From Melastoma dodecandrum (lineage: Eukaryota; Streptophyta; Magnoliopsida; Myrtales; Melastomataceae): a stretch of 64,000 bases of DNA. Each line of letters starts with the position of its first letter. The stretch's first letter is position 1. The position numbers were made by a program, and so were the translations under genes. Positions 48,801 through 59,865 of the stretch are shown here, piece after piece. The stretch is from the NCBI GenBank assembly GCA_029817715.1, contig JARUPY010000397.1, forward strand, positions 868,001-932,000, written 5' to 3'. Under the pieces are notes generated by a model that saw nothing but the letters and a program-made list of their open reading frames with translations, was not told where the DNA came from and ran no database searches.

Positions 48801-49737
48801 TTTTCATAGGAAATGGCTCACGTTCAATGCATTTTCTCCGATCAGGTAACAAAATTATTATTTATATATGATTTATTCCGGTTAGTTGTATGCAATGGTG
48901 GGATATGTTTTAGAAATCACGTGTGATGTTTTATTAAATGCATGAAAAGATTTGATTGAAGAAGTTTTTATTAAATGCATAAAAAGATGTGATTTAATTT
49001 ACCTACGAAAATAACTCAAATCTTTCGTAATCTAATTTTTTGATTATCAATATTCTTTTTTTTCTTCAAAACGATTGGTTTTCTAATCATAAAAATAAAT
49101 AATTAAAATCTAAAAATATTTAAGTTAAATAAACACGTTCGTAAATTTCTTTCTGTTGAGGATGGTTATTTATTACATTTTTTAAAAAAAATTTATAACA
49201 TGATATTATTTCAAAATCTAAAAAGTTTTAATAGGTTGATTTTGTTTAAAAATTTAGTTCAAAAAAATTTGATAAATCTTTTATTTGTTCTTACGCAAGG
49301 AAATCTTTAGATGTAGGAGATTTTGTAGCTTATTTTAATGAGTGGTTCATGTGGGAATTGAAAGTGTTAACGCCTTTGAACTAGAAGAAGTTCACCCCGG
49401 AAAAAGCTCGTGTGTTGTTGTTATTATGTTTACCTTTTGGATTTCTTTACTTATTCAATTGGATTAATGACAAAATTATATAACAAATTAAACTAATAAC
49501 AAAATAAGAGCTTAAAAAATAATTAAAAAAAAAAATCAAATCAAAGCCGAGAGTGTTTTTCTTTTTCTTAACTAAAGACTGCTGAGTAGTACTAACCAAC
49601 AAAAAAATCAGCAGCCTTCTATACAAATACCACTAAAATAAATAAATCAGGCATGATTCAAAGATAAATGCTATTGAATTGTCCCCTCTCTGTATCCGCC
49701 CGTCCATATCCCATGCCCAGTGTGCCGCCCATTCTTC
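45890..49737. other. Intergenic, no gene recognised
   Basis: The first 700 bp after the stop include the 3' untranslated region of the F-box/kelch gene. Around 47380-47870 the DNA is less AT-rich and may be degraded transposon coding DNA, but no motif is clear. From 48600 to 49550 it is very AT-rich. This is the downstream side of the CLE gene. Confidence 0.4.
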
Positions 49738-50028
49738 TCACGCGGCACGGCCTTTGGACCTGTTGTGAATGGGATCTGTCCCTCCCCGTACTTTCCTTTT
49801 GCTAGTCTCGTCTGAACCGTGGATCAACTCGCTCTTTCCCAGCTGCACATCCGTCTCCATCCTTCCGGTTACTTGCAGTGAGCGTCGGCTCGTCATCCAC
49901 CCCTCATCCCTCCCAGCTTTCCTCGTGAGGAAACATTTGCTTGAAAGACAGGACACTCGAGGGAGATGAAGGGCCAGGAATGAGACGCAAATGGAGAGGG
50001 CAACTGCTCTGCGTAGCAGGCGATTCAT
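49738..50028 (-). CDS. CLE45-like: CLE signalling-peptide precursor, CLE45-like
   Basis: Small secreted precursor of a CLE dodecapeptide hormone read by receptor kinases. Single exon, 96 aa. Residues 1-27 are a signal peptide (MNRLLRRAVALSICVSFLAL, then HLPRVSC). The middle is hydrophilic and poorly conserved. The CLE box is RKVRGGTDPIHN at residues 78-89, preceded by KR-type basic residues and followed by a short basic tail. I recall Arabidopsis CLE45 as RRVRRGSDPIHN, which shares the unusual Arg after Val and Thr/Ser-Asp-Pro-Ile-His-Asn; most CLE boxes have Pro at position 4. CLE45 acts in protophloem through BAM3. The gene lies between the F-box/kelch and apyrase genes. The only in-frame ATG with a good signal peptide is the one used. 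Confidence 0.9.
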   Translation of the reverse strand: MNRLLRRAVALSICVSFLALHLPRVSCLSSKCFLTRKAGRDEGWMTSRRSLQVTGRMETDVQLGKSELIHGSDETSKRKVRGGTDPIHNRSKGRAA

Positions 50029-52222
50029 CTGCTCTCGTGGTGGTGGTTGGCCACTTGGGGAACAAAGATACTATGTTGTTGCCCGGAGAGTTTTTAGGAA
50101 TGAATGTGGTGAAAGCATCAGGGGAGTTTATTTATTTCGTATCAATCCAAAAGGGAATTTCTTTTGGGCACAAAATTGAGGGGCCCCAAAAATATAGAAA
50201 AAATTGGGTGGGGGGTAGGGTTGGTGGCGAGCTTTATTACTTGTTCGAAAAAAATAATTACGAGATGAGTTCAATTTTCTTGATTAACGTAAATAATTTA
50301 ATGTTCGTAACAACGAGTTCAATTTTCAAATAACTAGATAACTACAAAATTCACTTAAAAACTTAAAAAGTTGAGTATTTTAAACCTCAAGTTTATCGAA
50401 AGAGAAAGATAATAATTCGTATTGAAATTCATATTAGATTTTGAGCTTATAATCCACAAGTGAAGTAGGCCAGGTTGGTTCAGATGGCCTGTTCGTCTGA
50501 CATTGTATTCCCTCCATCCATCATGCATGAGTTTTGAGTGGGGAACGTTTTACTTAATGATTGAGTGTATTAAAGTGTTTTCTCTTGTCTCAAAATCTAC
50601 CTTATTCCACTTCATTCATCTTCTTTATCTCCTTTTCTGACAACACCTCCCATACTAAATCCTAGAGAAAAGGAGAATATATGCTTAGTTGTATGAGGAT
50701 GACAAAATCGATGTACCAGGGTATTTCTTTGTTACTAAGCAAAGGGATTTCTCATTTACCCAAAAAACAAGAAAAAGAGAAAGGTAAGAGAGACAATCAA
50801 ACACATCAAGAGGGAGGGGGGGGGGGGGACCAAATCCTTTAAAAAAAAGCTGGTCTACACCGTACATCATCAGGGCTCAACAACCATAGAAAGCATAAAA
50901 AAAATAAAGCAAAATATAATACAAAAAAAATCATTGGAACAATTATTTTTATTCCTTGGAATTGGAAAAAGAATGCTTTAGAAGTCCAAGATCCATTCTC
51001 CATGCAAACACACTGACTAACGTACCAAAACGGTTATTCCGTGTTTTCTTCTATTCATTCCTCCTCATCAACCTTGTTCGACCGTCACACCCAATTACAA
51101 TACATTTGAGTTTGATAAACATAGACGGCGCGTTATTGCTTCGTCGTTGGTCATCGTCGTTTCTTCTGCGCCGCCTAACGATATCGAGATTCATCCTTTC
51201 TATGCTAGGCAAAGGAAATAATAATAAAAAAAAGTAGAGATAAAAGTGCGTAGGAAACTTGGGAATTCAACTAAAGCCACAAGCTTTAAGACCAGCCTTG
51301 AGAATCTACAAAATTCCCATTTGGTCTCAGTCTTTTCTTTTGGTTTCTTTCTTTTTTTCATTTTTATAAATATTTTTGTAACAAAAAAACATTCCTCAAG
51401 GTTGATGAAAACCCTCAAAGAGACAGATAACGTTTAAAAACATTATCAAACAAAGAATTATGTAGCAAAGGAATAGAATAGTATGACTTTTTTTTAAAAA
51501 AAGAAGAACACTCTTTTTAAGATTGTTAGAAGATTCGATTGAAGTATCCAAATCCCCAATCAAGGAAGACATTGGTAACACGACCATGTAAACTACCTCT
51601 TGTCCCTTGATATGTAAGAAGCGTGTCCAAACTGGAGGCGGGCCAAGTCAATTCTGTATTTGGGCTGAAACAGCGACAAACTACACTTGTCCAACGGGTG
51701 GATCATTCAAAGTGATCCGGAACAAAAGCTCCAGAAAAGGTCCGGGGGGCGGGGTCATTCCCGATGCGGTGAAAACCGACGGCTGCGAAGCAGAGAATGT
51801 TGGGGCGCCAACTTCTGTCCATTCAGAGAAGCAACCAAGACTACTTCTAAAGCAGCAATTATCCCAACCCAATCCCAAACAGCATTCGGACGAAGAACAG
51901 TACCACCCCGAGAAAACCCAAATCACCAACTGACCAATCTCATACAAATTATTGGGTATGACCCGGATGGATGACTATAAATGATTCCCTATGAACAAAA
52001 AAAAATGGGAATCTGAATAATACAATAGCAGGCCTTCCGATTTCTCGACAAGCCATTCCACTTCCCCTCCCTTGCCAAGATCCTAATTTTATGTCCACTC
52101 CACCTCCCTTCAACTAAGGCATCGGACAAAATCAGAGAGACAAGGAAGGGGGAAGCACAGATATATAAGTCAACCACCCTGATTTAAGAAGCTGGTAAAT
52201 TGTGAGATGCCTTCTAAGAATC
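50029..52222. other. Intergenic between the CLE and apyrase genes
   Basis: The right side of the CLE gene should hold its promoter. There is a 13-G run at 50816-50828. At 51600-51960 the DNA is more GC-rich and has open frames on both strands, but nothing is recognisable. The last 200 bp probably form the apyrase 3' untranslated region. Confidence 0.4.
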
Positions 52223-55200
52223 TCAGTGCCGATTGATACGGGTTATTATGTAGCCCCCTTTCTGGAGATCATAAATGGTCTTCAACTGGGGCTTCTTCCA
52301 CTTGGATATAGTCCAGGAAACTAACATACAGATGATGAAGAAGGCCACCAGCAAGAATAGTGTGAATGAGTCCTCCCAAAGAACATTGACAATCCAGACA
52401 GACTTGTCGGCATCTGAAGCCCCCCCTTTACTCTGCAAGATGAATGCCCCCAACGCCCAGTCAAGAGGTGTGTCCCCCACTCGGTTGGTGAATTGAATCC
52501 TGTGTAGAAAATTATTCGGCAAACTTCATCAGACCCTCATAACGACCGCGTAGAGTGTTATCAACTTGTAATAAAGCTGAGGATGTGTTCAAGCATTTCA
52601 AATAAGGGATTCAGAGGCAAAAAGGAAAGGTGCCCAACATTAAATTATCATGTTACCTTTGATCATTCAGACCAACCTCGAGACTATCATGAAGCATGGA
52701 AACAATGTAGGCTGTGGAGAAGCAGTATCGGAGCAAATCTTCCTCATTGACAGAGTGGTGCCTCTTCCTTAAAATCGACCAATCCTCTCCACAAAATCTT
52801 TCTCCAGCCAAAATAATATCAGACAAAGGGGCTGTATGGCCAAGTCCAAAGAACTGAAATGAATGAAGGGAACCACATTGTAAGTCAAAGAATACAAGAC
52901 TAGGCATCCATAAAAACCAACCACATCTTCAAACAGCAGCGCACCTTTGATGTATAAAAGAAGTTTTCTGTTGCCAAGAATCTTCCATTAAGCTTTGGGG
53001 TGAAGATTGATCCAATTTTGCAGTACTCATAAATGCACATATCTGGACTCAGCTTAAAACAAAAGGGTATGAGGGAAACATAAAATGCCCAATATCTCAT
53101 TTCATCACATAAGATATATGAATAATGTCTCATAACCACCTTTCCCCCTTTGTAATAGCTTTAGAGCAGCAGATCTGCACTCTGAGAAGTTTCCTCCAGA
53201 ATGAAATGCAGACATATCACTTCTCTTAACATCCGCTACACCCGGTGAGAGCTTCAACTGCTCTATGAGAGAGTAGCCTTTAGGAAGACAAGGATTGATA
53301 GCTGGGTTCACAGAAAAAACAAGAAGAGAAACTCTTATTAAGTTGTTAGGGAAAGATCAAGGAATGACGGTCAAAAACAGCGCCACGGTGATAACACAGC
53401 AATAATCCATACACAAATTGGATGACCAAAAGTAAAATTGTAACCATCCGGACCTGCAATATGGTCTTCTCCAGAGAGAAATGAGTCCCTCATTGATTCA
53501 AATGCAGCAATCTGCAAATAAAAGAAATAACATGATAAGATTCCAAAATTCCTCTGAAGAGAGTGCTCATGTCCCTGCACTACGATAATATACAAAGTAT
53601 TGAAAGCTTTACAGCTGTTGCAACTTGCAAGTCAAGCTCCAGTTAATTTAGCACTTGTGCTCATCACAGCTATTGCCAATCTTCTGTTGGGTTACTTAAA
53701 ATGACATTGAAGACCATTCTCAGCCTAATATGTTTCCTTGATCATGCCAGTAAATTCAAGTGAGGCAAGGAATCATCCAGTAAGATCCTTGGGTTCATTG
53801 AAGAATGCATTGTCATCTCACCCATCAAAGAAGAATTTCAACTTTTTTCTCTTCGGCAGAAACTTAGGCCTCATTTAGAATACACAATAAATGGTCATCC
53901 AGGGTACTAAGGATTCCAGAGAATCATATAGAAAAACTCTGCAGGATCTTTGAAGACTGAAGGCAGATTTTACGTTTCCTTAGTCTGCAGATCGACCAAG
54001 CATTCTAAATTTTCATATCAAGAGTTTTGCTTGAAGGAAGTAAACCAAAGTAACATGTAATGCAATAACATGGTTAAACAGCCCACCTCAAACACCGCAC
54101 AAACAGAACAGCAACACCATGTAAAACAGACAAATATCAAGCGTGTGTTTCTTAGAATTTTGACAAAATGGATCCCCAAATTACTCTTCTAGTATCTTCA
54201 GCTACTCAAAGACCAGGAAATTATCAAACCAGTATGGTAAAGTTTGGAACAGTTACCTGGCCAAAATGAAGAAAGCTGTGGCTGTAGAGGTGGTACTTGA
54301 CATTTCCAAACTTAATAATGCGTAAGTACTCAGAAGGCAGAGGTTCACTAGAAGAAAAGGTCACCTGCCACATTAATGAAAATGACTCCAATAAGCTGTC
54401 TGTAAACATGGACATGGACAATCACATAGGATATACCCCTGAATGAGAGACAGAAGATGCAGCACAAGACCAAAAATGAGCCATTCATGTCAAGTGCCAC
54501 TCATGAAGCAACAATCCAAGGACAGATGACCAAAATGGAATTCATTAATGGGCTTACAGCAACGGTCCAGCTGAAGATTCAAAGATGGAAAAGGATAAAA
54601 AATGAGAATATCCCGTAACTATTAGTGAGCCTTGATACGAGAATTGAGAATAACAAGTTGGCCCAAATACCTAAGCCTGACCACATAATTAAAACCTTTC
54701 AAAAAGATGAGCAGACAAAGTTAACCGACACTATCCACACAGAAAGTCTACCAGATAGAACTTATACAGCCCAACCTAAGAGCAGACTCACTAAACCACG
54801 ATTTTAAAACAAGCAAAAGCCTTGATGCTTCAAGCATGAAGAGTAATACGCAGCCCTTCCCAGCAAGCAGGCGATGAGCATACATTTGATGCAAAAAGAT
54901 ATACCTGAGTTGAAGCACCGCCAAGTTCAATTATCCCAGTTGTGTGCTCAGGATCACCCCCAAGAGTCCCCAATGCATAATTCGCCACCACCCAAGCATA
55001 CACTCCTTCATCAGAGCCTGAAGTATGCATGCACCTCAATGGTTCAATACCCAAAACCATGGACGAATCACAGTACCATGCAATCACTCTACAAGTCAAC
55101 GCACCTTACCTGTGATAACAGTCGCCCATTCGTCACGAAAAACAAAACCCGATACCTTCAGAACCTTACGGCAAGCCTCCAGTATCATCTCCCGAGGTCG

Positions 55201-55770
55201 CACCTCAACCATCCTCAACCCAGCCGTAGCCATGAGCCGAATCTCTGTCTGTCCCCACATTTCCCTGGGAACCTTCTGCCTCCCAAACTCGATTAGCTTC
55301 CCAATCGCTCTTCCCGCTGCTTCAGGGTCCTCCGAGTAAGCAGATAGACCGGGATTTATTCTCATACTCTCCAAACCCCCTTTCTCAAAGTCGAACTCCG
55401 CCTTATCCTCTCCTCCATCCCCATGCCTATACCTAAGTACATGAACGCGCGTTCCGGTGCTTCCGCCGTCGAGGATAATCGAGAACCGTTCGCCCGAGGG
55501 GGTTCTCCCAGGTTTCCCATGGGAACGGAAAACGAAGAAGATGTAGAGAGAAATCAGGCAGAGGGAGGTGAGGAGCGATGCAAAGAGGAAGACACTCGGC
55601 TTCTGCTTGGCCAGGGAATGCAAGGTCCGGAGACGGAGGTGGACCGTGTCCATCTCGCTGCCCCGACTACGACTACGGCTACGGCGACTTACACGGCGAT
55701 CGCTGCTGTCGCTGGAGCTCTTGGCTGATGGCGCTGGCAGTGGCTGCCTTGGGGCGTTCGATCGGCGCAT
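52223..55770 (-). CDS. APY6: GDA1/CD39-family apyrase, APY6 type
   Basis: Nucleoside tri/diphosphatase anchored in the membrane, acting in the endomembrane lumen or outside the cell. Eight minus-strand exons: 55770-55110, 55017-54905, 54364-54257, 53511-53454, 53301-53140, 53042-52945, 52853-52657, 52499-52223; 1674 nt, 557 aa, near the 555 aa I recall for Arabidopsis APY6. The N-terminus is Ser/Arg-rich, with a membrane segment at about 59-81. Apyrase conserved regions are all present: ACR1 IILDGGSTGTRVHV (98-111), ACR2 LMATAGLR (about 179), ACR3 SDEGVYAWVVANYALG (222-237), ACR4 IIELGGASTQ (about 250), ACR5 GDTPLDWALGAF near 475. A second membrane segment (TLFLLVAFFIICMLVSWTI) lies near the C-terminus, followed by KWKKPQLKTIYDLQKG. 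The two-anchor layout and tail are typical of APY6. All eight exons join in phase. Confidence 0.96.
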
Positions 55771-57090
55771 GTAAGGCAGGGATCACGCGACGAGGAAAAA
55801 CAGGAAGCAAGAGGTGGATACACCGACGGGCATGTATGGAAGAGGAATTGGAGACCTCCCCGCCGGTTCCTCCTCGACGCCTCCGCACTCCGACGAAGAA
55901 TCCCCGGACGCCTCCCCCGCTGCAACCCCTTCCTCGGATGAGTCTCCGAGGAGTCGTTTATTCCGCCGGGTGAGCCTGTTTTTTTTTTTTTTTTTTTAAC
56001 TTTTCCCCTTCGCTTTCTTCGCTAAATGGAGGAGATCCGATTGGAAGAGCGGAAGAGAAGAAACCGAGACGACGACGTCGTTTCAAACAGCGTTTGACCC
56101 GACCATGACTCCCTTCCCCCTTTACCAAGGCCCAATTAAATGAGGCCCAATTCTCAGCACATCAAGCTCCAAACATAATTCTTTTTGTCATTTAGGTTAA
56201 ATGCAATTGGTTATTACTTATTAGTAGGATGATGTTTAAATTATAATCAAAGTGTCAGAAAAACGAGTGGCCAAATCAACCCGTTATTAATTTTTGGAAT
56301 ATATCTTCTAGAAATATGGCATATAGTCAACACCATGCTAGTATTGAAGCGAGCTGGAGAGAAGAAAAGATTGTGGGGACATGAACTAAACAAAACTCAC
56401 CTTTGTGTAATCGAAAAATGTGTTTGCGTCACACAAAACAAGTCATTCCTCTTCCTTAAGACCAAGTTGAAGACATGGCTTGGCTTCTCGGCAACATCAA
56501 CCGCCAACCCCTCTCCCTACACCCATCCGTTTCCTTTTTTATTAAGTGAACGCAACTTCGATTGCTCCATTCCCTTTACCTCTTTTGTGTTCGTTATCAT
56601 ATAGCCGATGGTTGACATTACCATTCTTTTTCTTTCCTTTCCACACGTACAGTTTCTAAACTTTGGCCACTCAATAGAAACTGTCTTGCATACGAATTGC
56701 ATTCCATCCCGAAACTTCGATACGTATATAACTAAACGAGTTTTCGAAAATTTTAGGGTTGTCTTCGGCGTTTGTAAGAAGTTCTGAACGAAGTGTTTCC
56801 AAAACATTGTTATAAGGGCTAGAGAAGCTTGATGCAATTCCTAAACTCGAATATAGGCTTTTGGTCCACCGATTTGAACAAAACAATTCACCGGCAGTCC
56901 ATAACTTCTTTTCTTTTCTTTTTGGCTGCGATTAGTGTGCGCCTAACAGAGAGTCATGGGGAACCGTTGCGGGTGGGAATCCTTTTATTGTAAAATAACA
57001 AGTATGGAGGCAAACTAAGAAAGCATATGCTGTATCATCCACATGACTACCAGCATTTCGTTTTCCTCCTTCATCTTCTTCACCCTCCTC
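55771..57090. other. Divergent intergenic region, apyrase and RNase T2
   Basis: About 1.3 kb between the apyrase ATG and the RNase promoter. A T run lies at 55979-55997. Open frames at 56335-56837 on both strands match nothing I know and overlap each other, so they are not called. Confidence 0.4.
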
Positions 57091-57098
57091 TATATAAG
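57091..57098 (+). promoter_or_regulatory. TATA box of the RNase T2 gene
   Basis: TATATAAG lies 95 bp before the chosen ATG at 57193. It is inside a longer frame that opens at 57043, which argues that the upstream ATG is not in the mRNA. Confidence 0.6.
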
Positions 57099-57192
57099 TT
57101 GCTTGTTCGTGCCGGATCTAAGCGCATGTTACAATCGAAATCCCAAGATAGCAAGAAGGGGGTGCCTTAAAGCAAAAGAAAAAGAGAAATTT

Positions 57193-58180
57193 ATGAAGAT
57201 GAAACCCTTACCCCTGCGCTTTGTCTTGCCTATGGTTGCTGCTGCTGTTGTTGTGCAATGCTGCGTTCCAGGCGGTGTTCTTGGTTCTACAAACTCCGAG
57301 GAGTTTGATTTCTTCTTCTTCGTCCTGCAGGTGAGTATACGCTCGAAATTGATCTTGTTATTGTAATTATTAGTTGTAACTATTCCTTATTGTTTCTTCC
57401 GTGATGTAAGTGGCCCGGGTCTTATTGTGACACGAAGAATCATTGTTGCTATCCTAAGTCGGGAAAGCCAGCAGCGGACTTTGGCATTCACGGGCTGTGG
57501 CCTAATTACAACGACGGATCCTACCCTTCCAACTGCAACCCCGATAACTCCTTCGACAAGTCCGAGGTAAACAGGAACAGAAGTTCCTAAAGCGGGATGA
57601 TAATTAATGTAGCATTAGGGGATGGATGTTTTTGAATGGCCTATGTTTTTGGGGGACGACCAGATCTCAGACCTGCTGAGCAGCTTGGAGAAGGGCTGGC
57701 CGACCCTGGCGTGCCCGAGTGGTGACGGGGTGAAGTTCTGGACTCACGAATGGGAGAAGCATGGGACGTGCTCAGAGTCGCAGCTTGATCTGCACGACTA
57801 CTTCGAAACGGCACTCAAACTCAAGAACCAGGCCAATCTCCTCCAAACCCTCAAAGATGCCGGTTCGGGTTTATTTAAAGATCAGTTGTGCGCCTAATGA
57901 ACATTCGCTGTGTAACGGGACGGGATTAACGGGGGGTGCTGCTTTATCTTCCGTAGGGATAAAGCCGGACGACGAGTTCTATGACATGGAGAGCATCAAG
58001 GACGCGATAAAGGGAGGGATCGGTTACGAGGTCGGAATCGAGTGCAACCACGACGCTTCTGGCAACAGCCAACTGTACCAGGTGTTCATCTGCGTGGACA
58101 AGTCGGGGACGGAGTTTGTGGAGTGCACGACGATGCCGAGGGGAAGATGTGCATCAAAAGTCCAGTTCCCGTCCTTCTAA
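57193..58180 (+). CDS. RNS-like: S-like RNase T2 (extracellular or vacuolar ribonuclease)
   Basis: Secreted endoribonuclease that cleaves RNA via 2',3'-cyclic phosphates; S-like members recycle phosphate and respond to starvation and wounding. Four exons: 57193-57330, 57411-57566, 57664-57862, 57957-58180; 717 nt, 238 aa. A signal peptide covers about residues 1-32. EEFDFFFFVLQ then WPGSYCDT opens the mature enzyme. Catalytic motif 1 is FGIHGLWPNY with His at about 73. Motif 2 is FWTHEWEKHGTC with His at about 126, Glu at about 127 and His at about 131. Eight or more Cys support the usual disulfides. The ending is ECTTMPRGRCASKVQFPSF. The donor of exon 3 (GTTCGG) is weak but gives the right frame. 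No self-incompatibility-type features are seen. RNS1 versus RNS3 type cannot be settled by eye; position next to the RING gene favours RNS3. Confidence 0.94.
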
Positions 58181-58921
58181 GTCTTTTCCTCTTTCTCTCA
58201 TTGCGTTGGGGAAGCTTTTAGGATATTTGCAATTTGTAAGGGATGACGAATAAATGAATATTCAAAAGAAGTCAACTCCAGAGCAAAATTTGTTTTTCTT
58301 TTCCCCAGCTGAACATTATCAAATAAAATTATCTCTCTTAGATAAAGAAATATTAAGAGATGAATGAATCTATCTCTCGGTTCTATTTGAATCTTAAAAA
58401 ATAATAATAATTTGGGAAATTCAAAGAGAAGTTCACAACTGGGCCGAATTCATAATTCGAGCTGGGCCCATGAGGCCCAATCTTCCAAACACCCGAATTA
58501 TGAATAAGTAATTAATTGAGAAGGCCCAACATTAAATTCAAAGTAAATGCGGGAGCCTTCTTCTAGTTCTATGTCGGCTAAGTTGCTTCACTCCTAACCC
58601 GAAGGAACGCAATAATAGTTTAACGTAAACCTGGAATTGAGTCTGGAAATATCTTAATATGAAGGTCAAACCCCGTGCTGTACATGAATCATACAAGTGT
58701 CTGTCTGTCTATCCAAGTAGTCGTTGGGCGGGACGCGGGAAGAAGATTCTGGAATGAGGAGGTGGCCAATCACAATCTACCTTCTCGATCCTTCCACGAC
58801 CTTCCCCAAAGTAAAAGGTACCTCTCCCACTTTAATACTCCTCCCTCCTCACCTTCAGTTCCTAAACTTCAACTTCCTACTCGTAACAGCCTTCTCTCCT
58901 CCTCCTTCTCCTACTTCCGTC
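58181..58921. other. Intergenic, RNase 3' end and RING gene promoter
   Basis: The RNase stop is followed by an AATAAATGAATA-type polyadenylation signal near 58250. At 58440-58530 GGCCCA elements repeat (AGGCCCAA, GGGCCCATGAGGCCCAA, AAGGCCCAAC), which resemble site II or TCP-type promoter motifs of plant housekeeping genes. Confidence 0.5.
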
Positions 58922-59503
58922 ATGGCTTCCCTCGATGCAGACTCCACCTTCCTCTTCCCACTCATTTTCACTCTCTCCGTTCCCGCCCGCTCCGTCGTCA
59001 TCAACCCCTTCAACCAGACCATGCTCCTCATTCCAGACGCTGACCTCGCTCCCGATGACCATGCCAAGCGTGGACTCCCCCCCGCTTCCAAGGACTCCAT
59101 CGCGGCTCTTGAGACCTTGCGCATCGGGGAGCACGGTCCGGACTGCGAGGATGTCGGTGATCACTGTGTAATCTGCTTCGAGGAGTGGGCGGCCGGCGAT
59201 GTCGCCAGGGTTATGCCCTGTAAACATAAGTTTCATGGAGACTGTATAGAGAAGTGGCTTGGGGTTCATGGATCGTGCCCCGTTTGTAGATACGAGATGC
59301 CCCTGGAGGAGGAGGATGGTCACGGGAAGAAGGGGGAGGAGGAGGAGGAGGAAGGACGCGGCCGTGGGAGTCGAGTGTTGGTCTTTTCTATCAATTTCGG
59401 AGGAATTTTTAGGGGCGGCGGTGATGAGAATAGTACCGGCAGCACCGGCGAAAGCCGAGGAGATGTCGATTCCTCCACGGTTACTGCTACTGAGCAAGAA
59501 TGA
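58922..59503 (+). CDS. MPSR1-like: RING-H2 E3 ubiquitin ligase, MPSR1 type
   Basis: Probable E3 ligase; Arabidopsis MPSR1 degrades misfolded proteins in the cytosol. Intronless, 193 aa from the ATG at 58922. The N-terminus MASLDADSTFLFPLIFTLSV is followed by VVINPFNQTMLLI, then the spacer GLPPASKDSIAALETLRI, a hallmark just before many plant RINGs. The RING-H2 has Cys82, Cys85, Cys100, His102, His105, Cys108, Cys119, Cys122 (CVICFEEW, MPCKHKFHGDCIEKWLG, CPVCRYEMP). A Glu-rich stretch (about 137-144) precedes VLVFSINFGG, a conserved tail block of this subgroup. An in-frame upstream ATG at 58724 would add 66 residues with no family counterpart, so the later start is used. Confidence 0.92.
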   Translation: MASLDADSTFLFPLIFTLSVPARSVVINPFNQTMLLIPDADLAPDDHAKRGLPPASKDSIAALETLRIGEHGPDCEDVGDHCVICFEEWAAGDVARVMPCKHKFHGDCIEKWLGVHGSCPVCRYEMPLEEEDGHGKKGEEEEEEGRGRGSRVLVFSINFGGIFRGGGDENSTGSTGESRGDVDSSTVTATEQE

Positions 59504-59865
59504 TTGTACAGTGATGGATTTTTTTGGTTTGTTATTTTAGGTTTTGTGGGTATTGATTCCTTAAATAGGTGATTGTACAACATATATTATATCCTGCAGT
59601 TCTTTTGAAATGAAGCAAATTCATTCAGATCACGATCTCTCGCTGCTAGTTCTGGAGTTTTAGTAACCTAAACTTAACTGGGAGGAATTGTGGTGTCACT
59701 TACTAGGTCGGTTGAGTCGATCTGTGGCCGCCGGATACAATACCATTTCATATTTACCATAGTAGGTCCTTGTGCGTGATAGCTTCGCTTTACCCAAATA
59801 TACAGCAAGCCTACTTATGCCATAATCTCACACCAATATAGGGCCATTCAGGCGTTATTGCCTGT
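59504..59865. other. Converging 3' ends of the RING and MYB-CC genes
   Basis: About 360 bp between the RING stop (plus strand) and the MYB-CC stop (minus strand). It should hold both 3' untranslated regions. No further gene is seen. Confidence 0.5.

Noticed and set aside
51607..51974. Overlapping frames on both strands downstream of the apyrase gene
   Set aside because: No known domain and no phase-matched exons; apyrase already has its stop at 52223.
54874..55339. Plus-strand open frames over the apyrase gene
   Set aside because: They lie opposite apyrase exons 1 and 2 and have no recognisable domain.
56335..56837. Open frames on both strands between the apyrase and RNase genes
   Set aside because: They overlap each other, show no conserved motif and sit in promoter territory.
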